DNA of 64,000 nt, taken from assembly GCF_963924675.1 (NCBI RefSeq), contig NC_089220.1, positions 82,029,168 to 82,093,167 on the forward strand. Direction: 5' to 3'. Within the stretch, counting starts at the first letter, position 1, and every line of letters begins with the position of its first letter. The stretch is from Phocoena phocoena. Its lineage: Eukaryota; Chordata; Mammalia; Artiodactyla; Phocoenidae. Under the pieces are notes generated by a model. The model did not search any database. It was not told the DNA's origin and saw nothing but the letters and a program-made list of their open reading frames with translations. Made by a program: the position numbers and the translations under genes. This document shows, one piece after another, positions 35,520 through 46,469 of the stretch.

Positions 35520-37111
35520 CACAAGACCCCGAACAGCTAAAGCAATCTTGAGAAAGAAAAACGGAGTTGGAAGAATCAGGCTCCCTGACTTCAGACTATG
35601 CTACAAAGCTACAGTCATCAAAACAGTATGGTACTGGCATAAAAAAGCAGAAATATAGATCAATGGAACAGTATAGAAAGCCCAGAAATAAACCCATGCA
35701 CCTATGGTCAATTAATCTACAACAAAGGAGGCAAGACTATACAATGGAGAAAAGGTAATCTTTTCAATAAATGGTGCTGGGAAAACTGGACAGCTATATG
35801 TAAAAGAATGAAATTAGAACATTCTTTAACACCATACACAAAAATAAACTCAGAATGGATTAAAGACCTAAATGTAAGAACAGATACTATAAAACTCTTA
35901 GAGGAAAACATAGGCACAACACTCTTTGACATATATCACAGCAAGATCTTTTCTGAGCCATCTCCTAGAGTAATGGAAATAAAAACAAAAATAAAGAAAT
36001 GGAACCTAATTAAACTCAAAAGCTTTTGCACAGCAAAGGAAACCATAAACAAAACAAAAAGACAAACCACAGAATGGGAGAAAATATTTGCAAAAACTAT
36101 GTAACCGACAGGGATTAATCTCGAAAATTTACAAACAGCTCATGAAGCTCAATATCAAAAAACAAAACAAAACCAGTCAAAAAATGGGGAGAAGACCTAA
36201 ATGGACATTTCTCCAAAGAAGACATACAGATGGCCAAGAGGCACATGAAAAGATGCTCAACATCACTAACTATTAGAGAAACGCAAATCAAAGTTACAAT
36301 GAGATACCACCTCACAACAGTCAGAATGGCCATCATCAAAAAGTCTACAAACAATACATGCCGAAAAAAAAGGGAACCCTTCTACACTGTTGGTGGGAAT
36401 GTAAATGGGTACAGCTACTATGGAGAACAATATGGAGGTTCCTTAAAAAATTAAAAATAGAGTTACCATATGATCCAGTAATCCCACTCCTGGGCATATA
36501 TCCAGAGAAAACCATGGTTCAAAAGGAAACATGCACCCCAGTGTTCACTGCAGCACTGTTTACAACAGCCAAGACATGGAAGCAACCTAAATGTCCATTG
36601 ACAGATGAATGGATAAAGAAGATGTGGTACATATAAACAATGGAATATTACTCAGCCATAAAAAAAGAATGAAATAATGCCATTTGTAGCAACATGCATG
36701 GGCACAGAGATTATCATACTAGGTGAAGTAAGCCAGACAGAGAAAGGCAAATATTATATGATATCACTTATATGTGGAATCTAAAACAAAAACGATACAA
36801 ATGAACTTATTTACAAAACAGAAGCAGACTCACAGATTTAGAAAACAAACATGGTTACCAAAGGGGAAAGTTTGGGGGAAGGATAAATTGGTAGTTTGGG
36901 ATTGACATATACACACTAATACATTTAAAATTGATAACCAACAAGGACCTACTGTATAGCACAGGGAACTCTGCTAGATATCCTGTAATAACCTAAATGG
37001 GAAAAGAATTTGAAAAAGAATAGATACATGTGTATGTATAACTGAATCACTTTGCTGTACAACTAAAACTTACACAACATTGTTAATCAACTATACTCCA
37101 ATATAAAATAA
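35520..37111 (+). mobile_element. 5'-truncated L1 (ORF2 C-terminal part and 3' UTR)
   Basis: It starts within ORF2 at 'agctaaagcaatcttgagaaag' and runs through the C-terminal coding region ('ttccttaaaaaattaaaaatagagttaccatatgatcc', 'ctcagccataaaaaaagaatgaa') to the 3' UTR ('gtatagcacagggaactctgc', 'ccaatataaaata'). Translations from several frames give L1 ORF2 words (for example '[21 protein letters not shown]', read in parts), so frameshifts and stops break the frame. Only about 1.6 kb remains of a roughly 6-kb element, so it cannot move by itself. The relatively low divergence suggests a fairly recent insertion. Confidence 0.93.
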
Positions 37112-37323
37112 TTTTTTTTTTTTTTTTTTTGCAGTATGCGGGCCTCTCACTGCTGCGGCCTCTCCCGTTGCAGAGCACAGGCTCCGGACGCGCAGGCCCA
37201 GCGGCCATGGCTCACGGGCCCAGCCGCTCTGCGGCATGTGGGATCTTCCCGGACCAGGGCACGAACCCGTGTCCCCTGCATCGGCAGGCAGACTCTCAAC
37301 CACTGTGCCACCAGGGAAGCCCC
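37112..37323 (-). mobile_element. CHR SINE at the tail of the L1
   Basis: A T tract (about 37113-37130), a conserved body and the head 'gccaccagggaagcccc'. The target-site duplication taaaataa is at 37104-37111 and 37324-37331. The target is the A-rich L1 3' end, so the SINE came after the L1. Confidence 0.93.
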
Positions 37324-37331
37324 TAAAATAA

Positions 37332-38487
37332 AATTTTCTAAAATTTCCTTTTAATTGAGGATTAAGTTTAGGGAGAAATTATTATAGAATGGGTAACATT
37401 ATGGAGACAAACCTGTTGAGAATCCTGTTTCTGTACTGAGAGAGTAATCTTCTCTCCAAAGATTCTGTTTTCCTTCTCTAAAATTAGCATAATACTACAT
37501 GCTTCTTAGGGTCAGGATTAAAAAGTGACAATGTATGTAGGATGCTGAGACAAAGTAAACAGCCCTATGACTGGGACTACAAAAATAGGGGTCCCCTTGA
37601 GCAGACAGCAGGGTATTTCTGAAGGACCTGGAAGAGAGGGGATGTGGAGCAAGTAGCCTTTCAAGGCAGAATATAAACATATCTGAAAGCCCAGAAGGTA
37701 AACTTTCACAATGAGAACCATCTGGAGTGGGGAGGGATGGTGATACAGAGCTGGGGCAGACTCCTCTGGGTGTTTCCTCCTCCACAACATGTTTTTTAGA
37801 AGTGAAATCAGGTTATGAAGAGCATCAAGGAAGCTTTGAAGAGGAAGTCATAAAAGGACAGGCTACAGCTTGGGTACATGAGTGTGTGCTGTGTGCTCCT
37901 TGGAGAAGGAGGTGGGGGAGAGCAGGTCCACCTCCTTGACCTTCCCTAATGGCATATTAGGTCATTAAGGACCGTCTCACCTTCTCCACGTCTCCGCCCC
38001 TCTGACTCACCTCTTAGTCTGGGAACCAGTGGGATTGTCCCAAACCCAGGCTAGGCTCCAGGCCCATTCTCCCCACCCGAAGGATGACTGCGATCCCTCT
38101 GACTCCCACTATTTCACGCCTCCTATCAACAAAGCACAGTTCTCTCTCTCTCTAATTCTCCACACACCCTCCTCTCTCACTGGCAGGACCTTTATGCTCT
38201 ATAAGAGTATTTGGAAATTGAAGGAAGAGATTCTCAGGGTGAAGTTTCCATCCAGGTATCATTCAGTGAGAATTGGTTTCTCATGTGCACTACCTCTAGC
38301 CAACATGCCAATGTGTCTGATGTCCCATAAGATGTAAAATTATGAGGCAATACCTTCTTCAAAGGTGAAAAATAAGCCCCAGATGTTTCCAACAGCAGTT
38401 AAGAGCCACAAAACACTTTAGAAAATTTCCTCTAACTTTGACTCTAGCCCAGATGATCTAGACGAATAACTTAAAAAAAATTCACCT
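37332..38487. other. Unassigned, mostly unique sequence
   Basis: No repeat or gene is recognised. The frames at 37495-37939 lie on both strands and are unrecognised. Confidence 0.35.
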
Positions 38488-38495
38488 TAAACAGT

Positions 38496-38497
<2 letters not shown>

Positions 38498-38526
<29 letters not shown>

Positions 38527-38718
38527 GCGGTACGCGGGCCTCTCACTGTTGTGGCCTCTCCCGTTGCAGAGCACAGGATCCGGACGCGCAGGCCCAGCGG
38601 CCATGGCTCACGGGCCCAGCTGCTCCGCGGCATGTGGGATCTTCCCAGACTGGGGCATGAACCCGTGTCCCCCGCATCAGCAGGCGGACTCTCAACCACT
38701 GCGCCACCAGGGAAGCCC
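38498..38718 (-). mobile_element. CHR SINE (short, young type)
   Basis: A T tract of about 28, 'gcggtacgcgggcctctcactg', and the head ending 'ccaccagggaagccc'. A perfect target-site duplication, taaacagtag, is at 38488-38497 and 38719-38728. Confidence 0.95.
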
Positions 38719-38899
38719 TAAACAGTAGTATTTTGATGTCACATGTAGAGTTAGCTAAAGCTTCATATTTTAAGTATCTGAGGCAATTTTGAGTATGTTT
38801 TGGGGTGACATTAAACCTGAAATGAATGCCAGAGCCTGACTAAATGACAGCAAAAGACACAGAAATCTTTATATGGTGAATGTCAAGAAGCACAGGCCA

Positions 38900-39055
38900 T
38901 GTGCATGTCCTTTTCCTCCTGTACAGAAGCTGTAAGGGAGGTATTACCATCCCATTTCACAGATGAGAAAACAGGTTCACAGAGTCAAGGTCAGACATGC
39001 AATTTACCAAGTCAATTCCAGTTCTTCGTGTGTTACACCAGCTTCCCCCTGACAT
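38900..39055 (-). repeat. MIR (reverse)
   Basis: 'taccatcccatttcacagatgagaaaacaggttcacagag' and 'aaggtcagacatgcaatttacc' match the reversed MIR core. Confidence 0.75.
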
Positions 39056-39149
39056 AATAACCTATCTTATCCATGTTTTAGCTCCTTGCATAAGTTAAGT
39101 CATGCCCAAACTGGGAAATGTGGGTTCCTGCCCTAGTCCTGCCTAGTTC

Positions 39150-39174
39150 TGTTTTTTGTTTTGTTTTGTTTTGA
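39150..39174. repeat. (TTTTG)n microsatellite
   Basis: About four imperfect units, 'gttttgttttgttttg'. Confidence 0.8.
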
Positions 39175-39321
39175 ATTTCAGCATTAGTTTATTTTCTACC
39201 TCATGTGAGGAGCTCCCCTTCCCTCTCCTGCTCTGGTCTTAGGAAGGACACTGGGTTCACAGAAGGAACAGTGCTGGCGGCATAGAAGGGACCGAGGTGA
39301 AAGAGCCCATGGACTGCTGAT

Positions 39322-39354
39322 GGGGGTAGGGGGGGCGATGGCGGGGGTGGGGGG
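39322..39354 (+). other. G-quadruplex motif
   Basis: Four runs of five or more G: 39322-39326, 39329-39335, 39343-39347 and 39349-39354. The longest loop is 7 bases. Located in a unique, GC-richer stretch. Confidence 0.8.
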
Positions 39355-39679
39355 ATGGCGAGTGGAGGAGATGCTGAGTTGGCCAATCCCTCTGGCTTCC
39401 CCGAATTCCAAATTAGATTTATTTTCCTTCTTAGAGGTTAGAAACCAGGACTTTCCTTTCAATGTTTCCACTACCGAGATTGTGCCTCTTACCCCTACAA
39501 GCACGTGGAAGTTGGCTCCCTGCCCCACCTGGATCAGCACTATGGTCATTCTATGGCCCTGAGGACTGGCCTTGGCTCTGACTCTGGTTGACCAGGTTGT
39601 GAGTGTGTCAGAGGTTACCTGGGCCCTCGCTGACATACTCCTCAAGTTTAGGACTTTCCCGTGTTGGTTTGGTATTTAA

Positions 39680-39706
39680 AAGAAAAAAAAAAAAAAAAAA
39701 AAAAAG
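39680..39706. repeat. A-tract
   Basis: About 24 adenines with a GA-rich flank. No body of a young retroposon is recognised upstream. Confidence 0.85.
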
Positions 39707-42006
39707 GAGAGAGCATGAGAGAGCTAGCAGAGAAGAGAAAAAAAGTCTCCTGGAGATGGAGGGCCATTTGCAGGCTGCGTCTTAAATACTCGCACTGCCC
39801 CGAGAATTCTGGCTGCGCTCTGGGGCCAAGAGGCTTTCCTTGGCCGCTCTCAAGGCTGCTTTGTGATTTTGAGGGGTTAAAGGAGCCCCCAGCTCCTGAC
39901 TGTGAGGATAACTGTCTGCGTAACTGTCCAGCCCTCTGTGGCTCACTCTTTGCTTGTCCACGTGCTGCCTGCCTACCTGCCTGCCAGCGTCTGCTGGGTG
40001 GCTTGGCCCTGGGCCAACATTTCCCCAACAGCTTCAGTTTGTCTCTCTTTCTTCCTCTCTCTCGTGCGTTGGGTGGTTTCATCCTATCCTGGGCTTTGCT
40101 TCTCCATTAACAGGGAGGAGTTGGATAAGCCACTTCCCCTCTCTGAGTGAGTGGGCCGGCTCGAGGGTCTCTGAAAGCAGAATCAGCTTGGAAGAGCTGA
40201 GGTTGCTTTCGCTATTTTGTGTGCCCATCTGAATGCTTAGTTAGCCTAATCCTGCCCATTAGCTGTCCTCAAGGCATGTGACTGGGGCAGAGCCTCACAC
40301 AAATGTCTTGGGAGGAAGGAGCAGCTATAAAAATCGGATCTTTCTTGGCCCAGAGAGCCACCACCGGGCACGCCTTCTCTGCAGGCGGCATTGGAAGTGT
40401 GCTCTTGGTGAACAACTTGGGCTGCAACGTGCTTTCACCCCAACATCGCATTGTCAAGTGTCTGCAGATTGAAAAATCAAGGAGGTGTTCCTTGAGTCAT
40501 TATTAGGAAACCTTATGTGTATCTCTAAAAATGACTTGCCTGTGCCCTAAGGCGATATATGAATGAGGTCACACTGTTTACAAGCTGTGAGAGGTGGAGT
40601 CAGGGAGTGAAGCAGGTGGGTGAGATTCACTGGCAGGCTGCTCAGAGATGGGCGGTTTTGAGAAAAAAGGGAGGGGCAGATCCAGGCACCGTACAGAAAT
40701 GGTTTCCTGATGGGAACGTGAAAAGTAGCTGGGGGAGGCAAAAGGGAAAAGACAAGCTACGAGGACACTGAAGATGCTTGTTAGAACTGGGCTCTGTAGA
40801 AGGTGATACGAGGTTGATTTGGGAGCTGCTGGATGATGATCAACTGATTTCCTCTGCTTTCTTTTCTTCTAGGACAGTTGCTTGGGGTGGAGCCAGCATT
40901 TAGTTATCCACAGCAGGTGGCTGGCCCTCGGTTTAAGGGCTGGGAGATTGGGGAGGAAGGGTGTGTGCAGATGTTGAAGGCAGATTAAGGAGACCTTTCA
41001 GCTCCCCGGAGGACAGCCGCCTTCTATTATAAATATTTCCTCTCTTTTCATCACCCCTTTTCTGTATTTATCCAACTCACTGAGAGCAGCTCATAAAAGA
41101 TTTGCCGAGCCCTAATTTCTCATTTTAGTGGCAAGCTGGACCTTGAAGGAGGATAAGGCAGACTCTTCAGTAGCATTTGCCTTTGTGGATGCTGTATTCC
41201 TGTTTATCAGGGATGAAGATCTCATACTGCCTGTGGCTATCCAGTAGGGTGCTTGGAGAACAAGGCTGAGAAGGACCCTTTCTGGTAAAGAACGCTTTGA
41301 AAGTAAGAACACAAAATCCACTTGGGGCCCTGAATACTCAGCCTTAGAAAGTTTTCATGTCAGCAGCTGGTTCTGAGATGCTTGGAGTGAAAAGCACATG
41401 ACCTTGTTGCCAATGTGAAATATATGAGGTCAAAAACCACACTAACCGACTAGTATAAAGGGAGGTAAAGCCCAGCTTTGTCCAAATTGAAAACCACAGT
41501 CATATGAAGATGTCCTCTCCCACCTAATGGGATGTCCTTTAACAGCATCCAAGATAAACAGCTATGAGCCTCTTCTTCAACATCCTCTGTGATGAGAAAC
41601 TCAACTGCTATTCAAGGTACCCCAATGACCTGTTGTTGAAAGATGTTCCTCTTTATATAGAGCTGAAAACTGCCTCCCAGTAATTTCCACCCACAGGTTC
41701 TAATTCTGGTACTACATACACAAAATTTATTTCCTCTTTCAGATGACAGCCCTCCTAATATTGTGTGACCATTATCTTGTCCCCCTTTTCCTTCTCTATT
41801 CTTCCTCATAAAAGTCTGTTTTCTAGGTCTGAATTCTCTCAACTGTTCCTTGGTCTTAACTGACTTTCAGACCCTTCTTCTGGAGATGCCCTAGATTGTC
41901 AGTGTCTCAACTAAAGAGAATTATCCGAGAGGAATAAATATTACAGATGGGGCTGCCCTGCATAGAGCCTAGAAGGGCTATGATTTCCCTTGATCTGGGC
42001 TGAATT
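39707..42006. other. Unassigned, mostly unique sequence
   Basis: About 2.3 kb with no named repeat, GC-richer at 39800-40400. Frames of up to 149 codons occur on both strands at 39648-40110 and overlap each other, as expected by chance in GC-rich DNA. No exon is supported. Confidence 0.4.
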
Positions 42007-42315
42007 GCTATTACGGCTAATCTCAAAATATGTTAAATGAAAGAAGCTAAACATAAAAAATTACAAACAGTATGACTGCATTTATATGAACTCTACGAAT
42101 AAGCAAAACAAATCCCTGATGGAAATCAGAAAGTGGTCCCTCTGTCAAGGGGGACGGGTGAATCCACTGGAAAGAAGCACAAGGGAACTTTCTGGGGTGA
42201 TGGAAAAGCTCCTTGCTCTGTCTGGGGTAGTGGAAAATAGTTGTCAAAACTTATCAAATCGATCACTGACCTGTGTACTTTACTATACATAAGCTATACC
42301 TCAATACAAAGAAAA
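42007..42315 (+). mobile_element. Old L1M 3' end
   Basis: 'gacgggtgaatccactggaaagaagcacaagggaactttctggggtgatgg', 'gtcaaaacttatcaaatcgatcac' and 'tgtgtactttactatacataagctatacctcaata' (read in parts) form the 3' terminus of an old L1M subfamily. Confidence 0.75.
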
Positions 42316-42880
42316 CTCAAAATTTTCATATAGTAAACCACCTTTTTTCCCCCCTCAGATTTTCCGTCTATTTGTTCAGTTTGAGGTATTTATAAGACAG
42401 CAAAATGCCACAAATGTACATCAAGAAGAGCAGCTGCCAGCTTTTCTATTGTTAGTCAGTTAAACACGCACAAATCTGCTTTCTTCGTCATGTGATCGCG
42501 CTTTTACGTACTGAAAGAAAAAGAACTACATCTCAAGCACAAGTAATATTTCAATGCCAATTACCTTCATAAAAACTAATTGCTCCTTGGTATTTTATTA
42601 AAATACAAGGATTATAAAGCGATTAGAAAAACATCTTTATTGAGCTGAAATAAGACTCAGGCACCCTTGTGATGGGGGAGGTGGTACCACTCAAACAAAT
42701 GCTAATTAAATAAAAGCTAGTGGTACTTACTAGCCTTCTTTATAGGCTCGGCAGTGCAAAGAGTATGTCTTTTTTGAAAGCAAATATTCTAATACTTTTG
42801 CTTCTACTATTTCTGACTCTACTCAGAATTTGAATATTAGCTCAACCCGCTAAAGCAGCAAGAAGTTGAGGTTTTCCAGA
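42316..42880. promoter_or_regulatory. Possible conserved regulatory element
   Basis: Unique-looking, AT-rich sequence with 'aatgccaattacc', 'aactaattgctcc', 'gcgattag' and 'aatgctaattaaataaa' cores at 42550-42715. It lies between two decayed L1 tails yet is itself not recognisably a repeat. Inference only. Confidence 0.2.
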
Positions 42881-42899
42881 GATCAGAAAGAACTCTCTT

Positions 42900-43380
42900 C
42901 AGCCAGTAACTGGGATCATTTTCAAAGTTGTCCAGAACAGGATAAAAAAGCCAAGGAAGTCCCACAACCTCAGCCTTACCACGAGGAGACTATCAGACAA
43001 ATTCCAGTACATAGGGGCATCCTACGATATACCTGACCAGCACTCCTCAAAACTGTCAAGGTCATCGAGAACAAGGAAAGTCTAAAACTACCACAGTCAA
43101 GAAGAGCCAAAGGAGACATGACAGCCAAGTGTAATGGGGTGTCCTGGATGGGATCCTGGAACAGAAAAAAGGACATTAGGGAAAAACTAAGGAGACTGAA
43201 TAAAACATGAACTTTTGTTAATAATAATGTGTAAATGTTGGTTCATTGATGATAACAAATGTGGCCTACTAACGTAAGATGTTAATAATAGGGAAACTGG
43301 GTGAGGGGTATATGGGAACACTCTATACTATCTTCTTGATTTTTCTGTAAATCTAAAATTAAGTCTACTTAATTTTATAG
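42900..43380 (+). mobile_element. L1M 3' UTR and 3' end
   Basis: 'ctcctcaaaactgtcaaggtcatcgagaacaaggaaagtc', 'gacatgacagccaagtgtaatggggtgtcctggatgggatcctgg', 'acgtaagatgttaataatagggaaactgggtg' and 'ttttctgtaaatctaaaatt' are the ordered words of an old L1M 3' UTR. Confidence 0.8.
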
Positions 43381-43510
43381 AGCTTAATTACTATACAGCG
43401 TGCAGAGCATGGAAAACATCCAGAAAAGTTACACATTGAAAAGTTTTCAGAGGTTATATATTTTCACAGTGGAATTAAAGGTTTAAAAAATTTTTTTAAA
43501 AGCCATGAAA

Positions 43511-43727
43511 GAGGGCTTCCCTGGTGGCGCAGTGGTTGAGAGTCCGCCTGCCGATGCAGGGGACACGGGTTCGTGCCCCGGTCCGGGAAGATCCCACATG
43601 CCGCGGAGCAGCTGGGCCCGTGAGCCATGGCCGCTGAGCCTGCGCGTCTGGAGCCTGTGCTCGGCAACGGGAGAGGCCACAACAGTGACAGGCCTGCGTA
43701 CCGGGTGCGGGGGGGTTAAAAAAAAAA
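43511..43727 (+). mobile_element. CHR SINE (forward orientation)
   Basis: The head is on the left. The A box tggcgcagtgg is at 43525-43535 and the B box ggttcgtgccc at 43568-43578, giving an internal RNA polymerase III promoter of tRNA type. The 3' end is odd: after 'cctgcgtaccggg' comes a G-rich 'tgcgggggggtt' before the A tail. The target-site duplication aaaagccatgaaa is at 43498-43510 and 43724-43736. Confidence 0.95.
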
Positions 43728-43883
43728 GCCATGAAACAAAGGATTCACAACCTGAACCCTTTACATCCTTCTTTGGGTCTGGGGGAGGGACGTGTTAGCT
43801 TCTGATCATGCACTTTGACTACACTAGGTCAACTACCTGATGATTATGAGACTGACTTTGGATCCCCAAATCAAATGCTCTGC

Positions 43884-44065
43884 ATTTTGTTCAACGTTTG
43901 GTAATGCCAGTCTTTGAGGTAATAGCCATTTTAATGGGTGTGAGATGGTGTCTCATCTTGGTTTTAATTTGCATGTTTCTGAAGACAACTGGTATCAGCA
44001 GGTTTCCATGAATTGTTACTGGCCATTTGTAGATTTTCTTCTGCAAAGTCCTTCCTTCTGGGAGC
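43884..44065 (-). mobile_element. L1 ORF2 fragment (reverse)
   Basis: 'gtaatagccattttaatgggtgtgagatggtgtctcatcttgg' and 'ttaatttgcatgtttctgaa' are the reverse complement of the ORF2 C-terminal region. The minus-strand frame reads 'MRHHLTPIKMAI', like the corresponding part of other L1 copies in the window. Confidence 0.8.
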
Positions 44066-44166
44066 CCAGCCTTTCCTTCCACCGTTGGCTCTAATCTAAA
44101 ACCTGGATTAAGTCCAATAACGGGGCAAGTGATCTCGGATTTTTATTGGGGCAATTGCCCTCAGCT

Positions 44167-44170
<4 letters not shown>

Positions 44171-44199
<29 letters not shown>

Positions 44200-44389
44200 G
44201 GTACGCGGGCCTCTCACTGTTATGGCCTCTCCCGTTGCGAAGCACAGGCTCCGGACATGCAGGCTCAGCGGCCATGGCTCACGGGCCCAGCCGCTCTGCG
44301 GCACGTGGGATCTTTCCGGACCAGGGCACGAACCCGTGTCCCCTGCATCGGCAGGCGGACTCTCAACCACTGCGCCACCAGGGAAGCGC
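44171..44389 (-). mobile_element. CHR SINE (short, young type)
   Basis: A T tract of about 28, the conserved body, and the head 'gccaccagggaagcgc'. The target-site duplication gccctcagcttctt is at 44157-44170 and 44390-44403, perfect over 14 bp. Confidence 0.95.
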
Positions 44390-44403
44390 GCCCTCAGCTT
44401 CTT

Positions 44404-46005
44404 GATCATCCATTTTTGGTTTATTCTGATGGTAAGTCAGAGAGTAGCTTTGTTGAATCCCATCTATTTTGCCCCGAGGGATGCTGTGTTGTATTAACTA
44501 TTTCTATAACTGTCTTGGCCAAACCCTCTTGGCTATTACTGCAACCTTGCCACTCATGATAATTAGATTCATTCTGAGAGTTAAGCATCATTATCTGGCC
44601 TCTATTTTTAACAGGTGGGGTGGGGTTCCTGTTATCTCTATTACTATCAGGTAGCTTAGTTCTGTAATCGCTTTCCTACCATCACCAGCAGTCTACAAAG
44701 GAGAGCCACCACTGAACTTCTTAGTGACGCTGGTGTGCCTTGCACCAGTGTACTTATGTCTTTCTGTGAAATACAATTCTGGCATTTTTCTCTCATTTAC
44801 CAGGAGCCATTGCTTTTTCCGTGTATCTAGAATACAGCTTAGTAGCAAGTATGTACCATTTCTTGGGTCCTTACTAGGATGTTAAAATCTGTATTTCAGA
44901 AAAATACTTCCAACTCAATAAATTTCCTCTTATTCAGTGCTATGTTCCAGGCTCCTTGATAGTGCCCTCAGAATCCAATCTCACGTGTGCACCTGCTAGG
45001 TAGGGCCTGGTGCTCTGTTGTAGGTGCAGTCCCTTTTTTCCTTACCAAGCTTGGCATGTCTACAGCTGGGTGAGCTGCAACTTAACCCTAGTTGTAAAGC
45101 AAAGTGGCCAGTAGCTGGGGCGAGTAGAGGCCTCTGCATTGTCTTTAAGCGAGAGAGTGGATCATTTCTTCAGGTTCAGAGGTTTTAGAAGAATTTGGGA
45201 ATTAATTCAAGTGTTTGGGAGAAATCAACCCAGATATTCTATCCCATGGGTCAGGATTCACTTCCCCCAACCAACTTCCTGACTTTGGTATAACAAACCT
45301 GCCTTGACTGGGAGTTTTAACCTTCACTGGAGTTTGGGCTATACTTCCTATTAAGGTCTGGGCCTTAACTCTCCTTGTCCTCCATCTTCAGGCGAGGAAA
45401 GCCTCATCATTTGCTTTTATGGAGAGCCTCTGGCTTTGTCACTTGGTTTTCAACTGCCTGGTAAATGCTCTCAGCCATACTCTGAGCTGTATTCTTTTTG
45501 TGGAACTTCAACACAGTGTAGCAACAGGGATCCTCTTTCACTGCCCTCAAGGTTACTCTTTCCCCAATACTTTTCTAACACCAAATACATAACACGAGCT
45601 CTTGCATTCCCATCCATCTATGCACTAGCCTATTTCACCACAGGACAGTTTTAGTGATTGCATCAGAGGCCATCTGTAGTCCAGCCACCCCAGCAGGATG
45701 GTGAGTGATCCAGCTCCTACACGTAATTCCATTGCCTGCCTCCTTGGGCCACTCCTGGCACCAATTTTTCCAGGCTGGGCTCTCTGGGAAGCTGACTCTA
45801 AGATGGAGTTTAGCGTGCAGGATGTTTATTAGGGAGTGCCCCTGGGACCCATATCCGTAGAAGGAAAGAGAAGACGGCAGGATTGGGTAGTGGAAAAAGT
45901 CATTTAAAATTTTATACTACAAGAATTACACTATTGTTGTAGAAAACACAGAAAATAAAGAGAAGAAAAATGAAGCAAAAATCTACCACAATCCTAATAC
46001 TGCTA
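44404..46005. other. Unassigned block, possibly MaLR internal sequence
   Basis: About 1.6 kb with a repeat-like feel ('cctaccatcaccagcagtctacaaaggagagccaccactgaac', 'gtttattagggagtgcccc'). It may be an internal region of an ERVL-MaLR element in reverse, but no motif lets me confirm this and no open viral frame is present. Confidence 0.25.
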
Positions 46006-46009
46006 ATCT

Positions 46010-46145
46010 TCTGTTTGAGGAATATGTTTTATACATTCTTAGATAAATGCGTACATAATTCCTTATTTAAAATGGTTTTCACACTGTACATAGTATCTCA
46101 TAATCTGATTTTTCTCCATCGTCTATTATGAACACTTTTCTGTGA
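46010..46145 (-). mobile_element. Old L1 fragment (reverse), distal piece
   Basis: 'acactgtacatagtatctcataatctgatttttctcc' and 'tattatgaacacttttctgtgacag' resemble the reversed L1 ORF2 3' sequence. It continues after the intervening MIR at about 46470. Confidence 0.6.
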
Positions 46146-46224
46146 CAGTGAATATAAATATATTGTCATCTTAACGGTGGCAGAGAGAGGCTTACACACC
46201 CTGTGTGAGGTTGGACGATGCATG

Positions 46225-46460
46225 TCTAAGAGGGCAGATTCGGGCCAGCTTGCCAGGGTGCCAAGGTTAGTTTCACATTCAGCAGCTTTATGACCCAGGA
46301 TGAGTTAGCGAGCCTCTGCACTTGAATTTCATCATCTTTAAAATGCTGACAGTAATTGTACTGCCTATTTGTTGGGAGGATTAGGTGAGTTAATATATGC
46401 AAAGTGTTGAGAACAGAGCCTGGCATTCGGTAAGTGCAATGTAGGTGGTGTTATTAGTGC
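46225..46460 (+). repeat. MIR SINE, lying between two L1 pieces
   Basis: 'ttcagcagctttatgaccca', 'ttagcgagcctctgcacttg', 'tttcatcatctttaaaatgctgacagtaattgtactgcc', 'ttgggaggattaggtgagtt' and 'gagcctggcattcggtaagtgcaatg' are in MIR forward order. Its flanks are pieces of one reversed L1, which suggests the MIR inserted into it. Confidence 0.85.
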
Positions 46461-46469
46461 TTTGTACGA

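Noticed and set aside
35567..36636. Several plus frames with protein-like sequence at 35.6-36.6 kb
   Set aside because: They are fragments of L1 ORF2 in different frames, broken by stops and frameshifts; treated as one truncated L1, not as genes.
39648..40110. 144- and 149-codon frames overlapping on opposite strands
   Set aside because: Both strands open in the same GC-rich stretch is typical of chance; one runs through the A tract and reads Lys or Phe repeats.
43525..43578. tRNA-like A and B boxes (also in every other CHR copy) suggesting tRNA genes
   Set aside because: The boxes belong to the tRNA-derived SINE head; no cloverleaf with paired acceptor stem is evident, and each copy has the SINE body, A tail and target duplication.
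44404..46005. Endogenous retroviral internal region
   Set aside because: Some words feel repeat-like, but no gag, protease, polymerase or envelope motif and no flanking LTR pair were seen, so only a low-confidence note is given.
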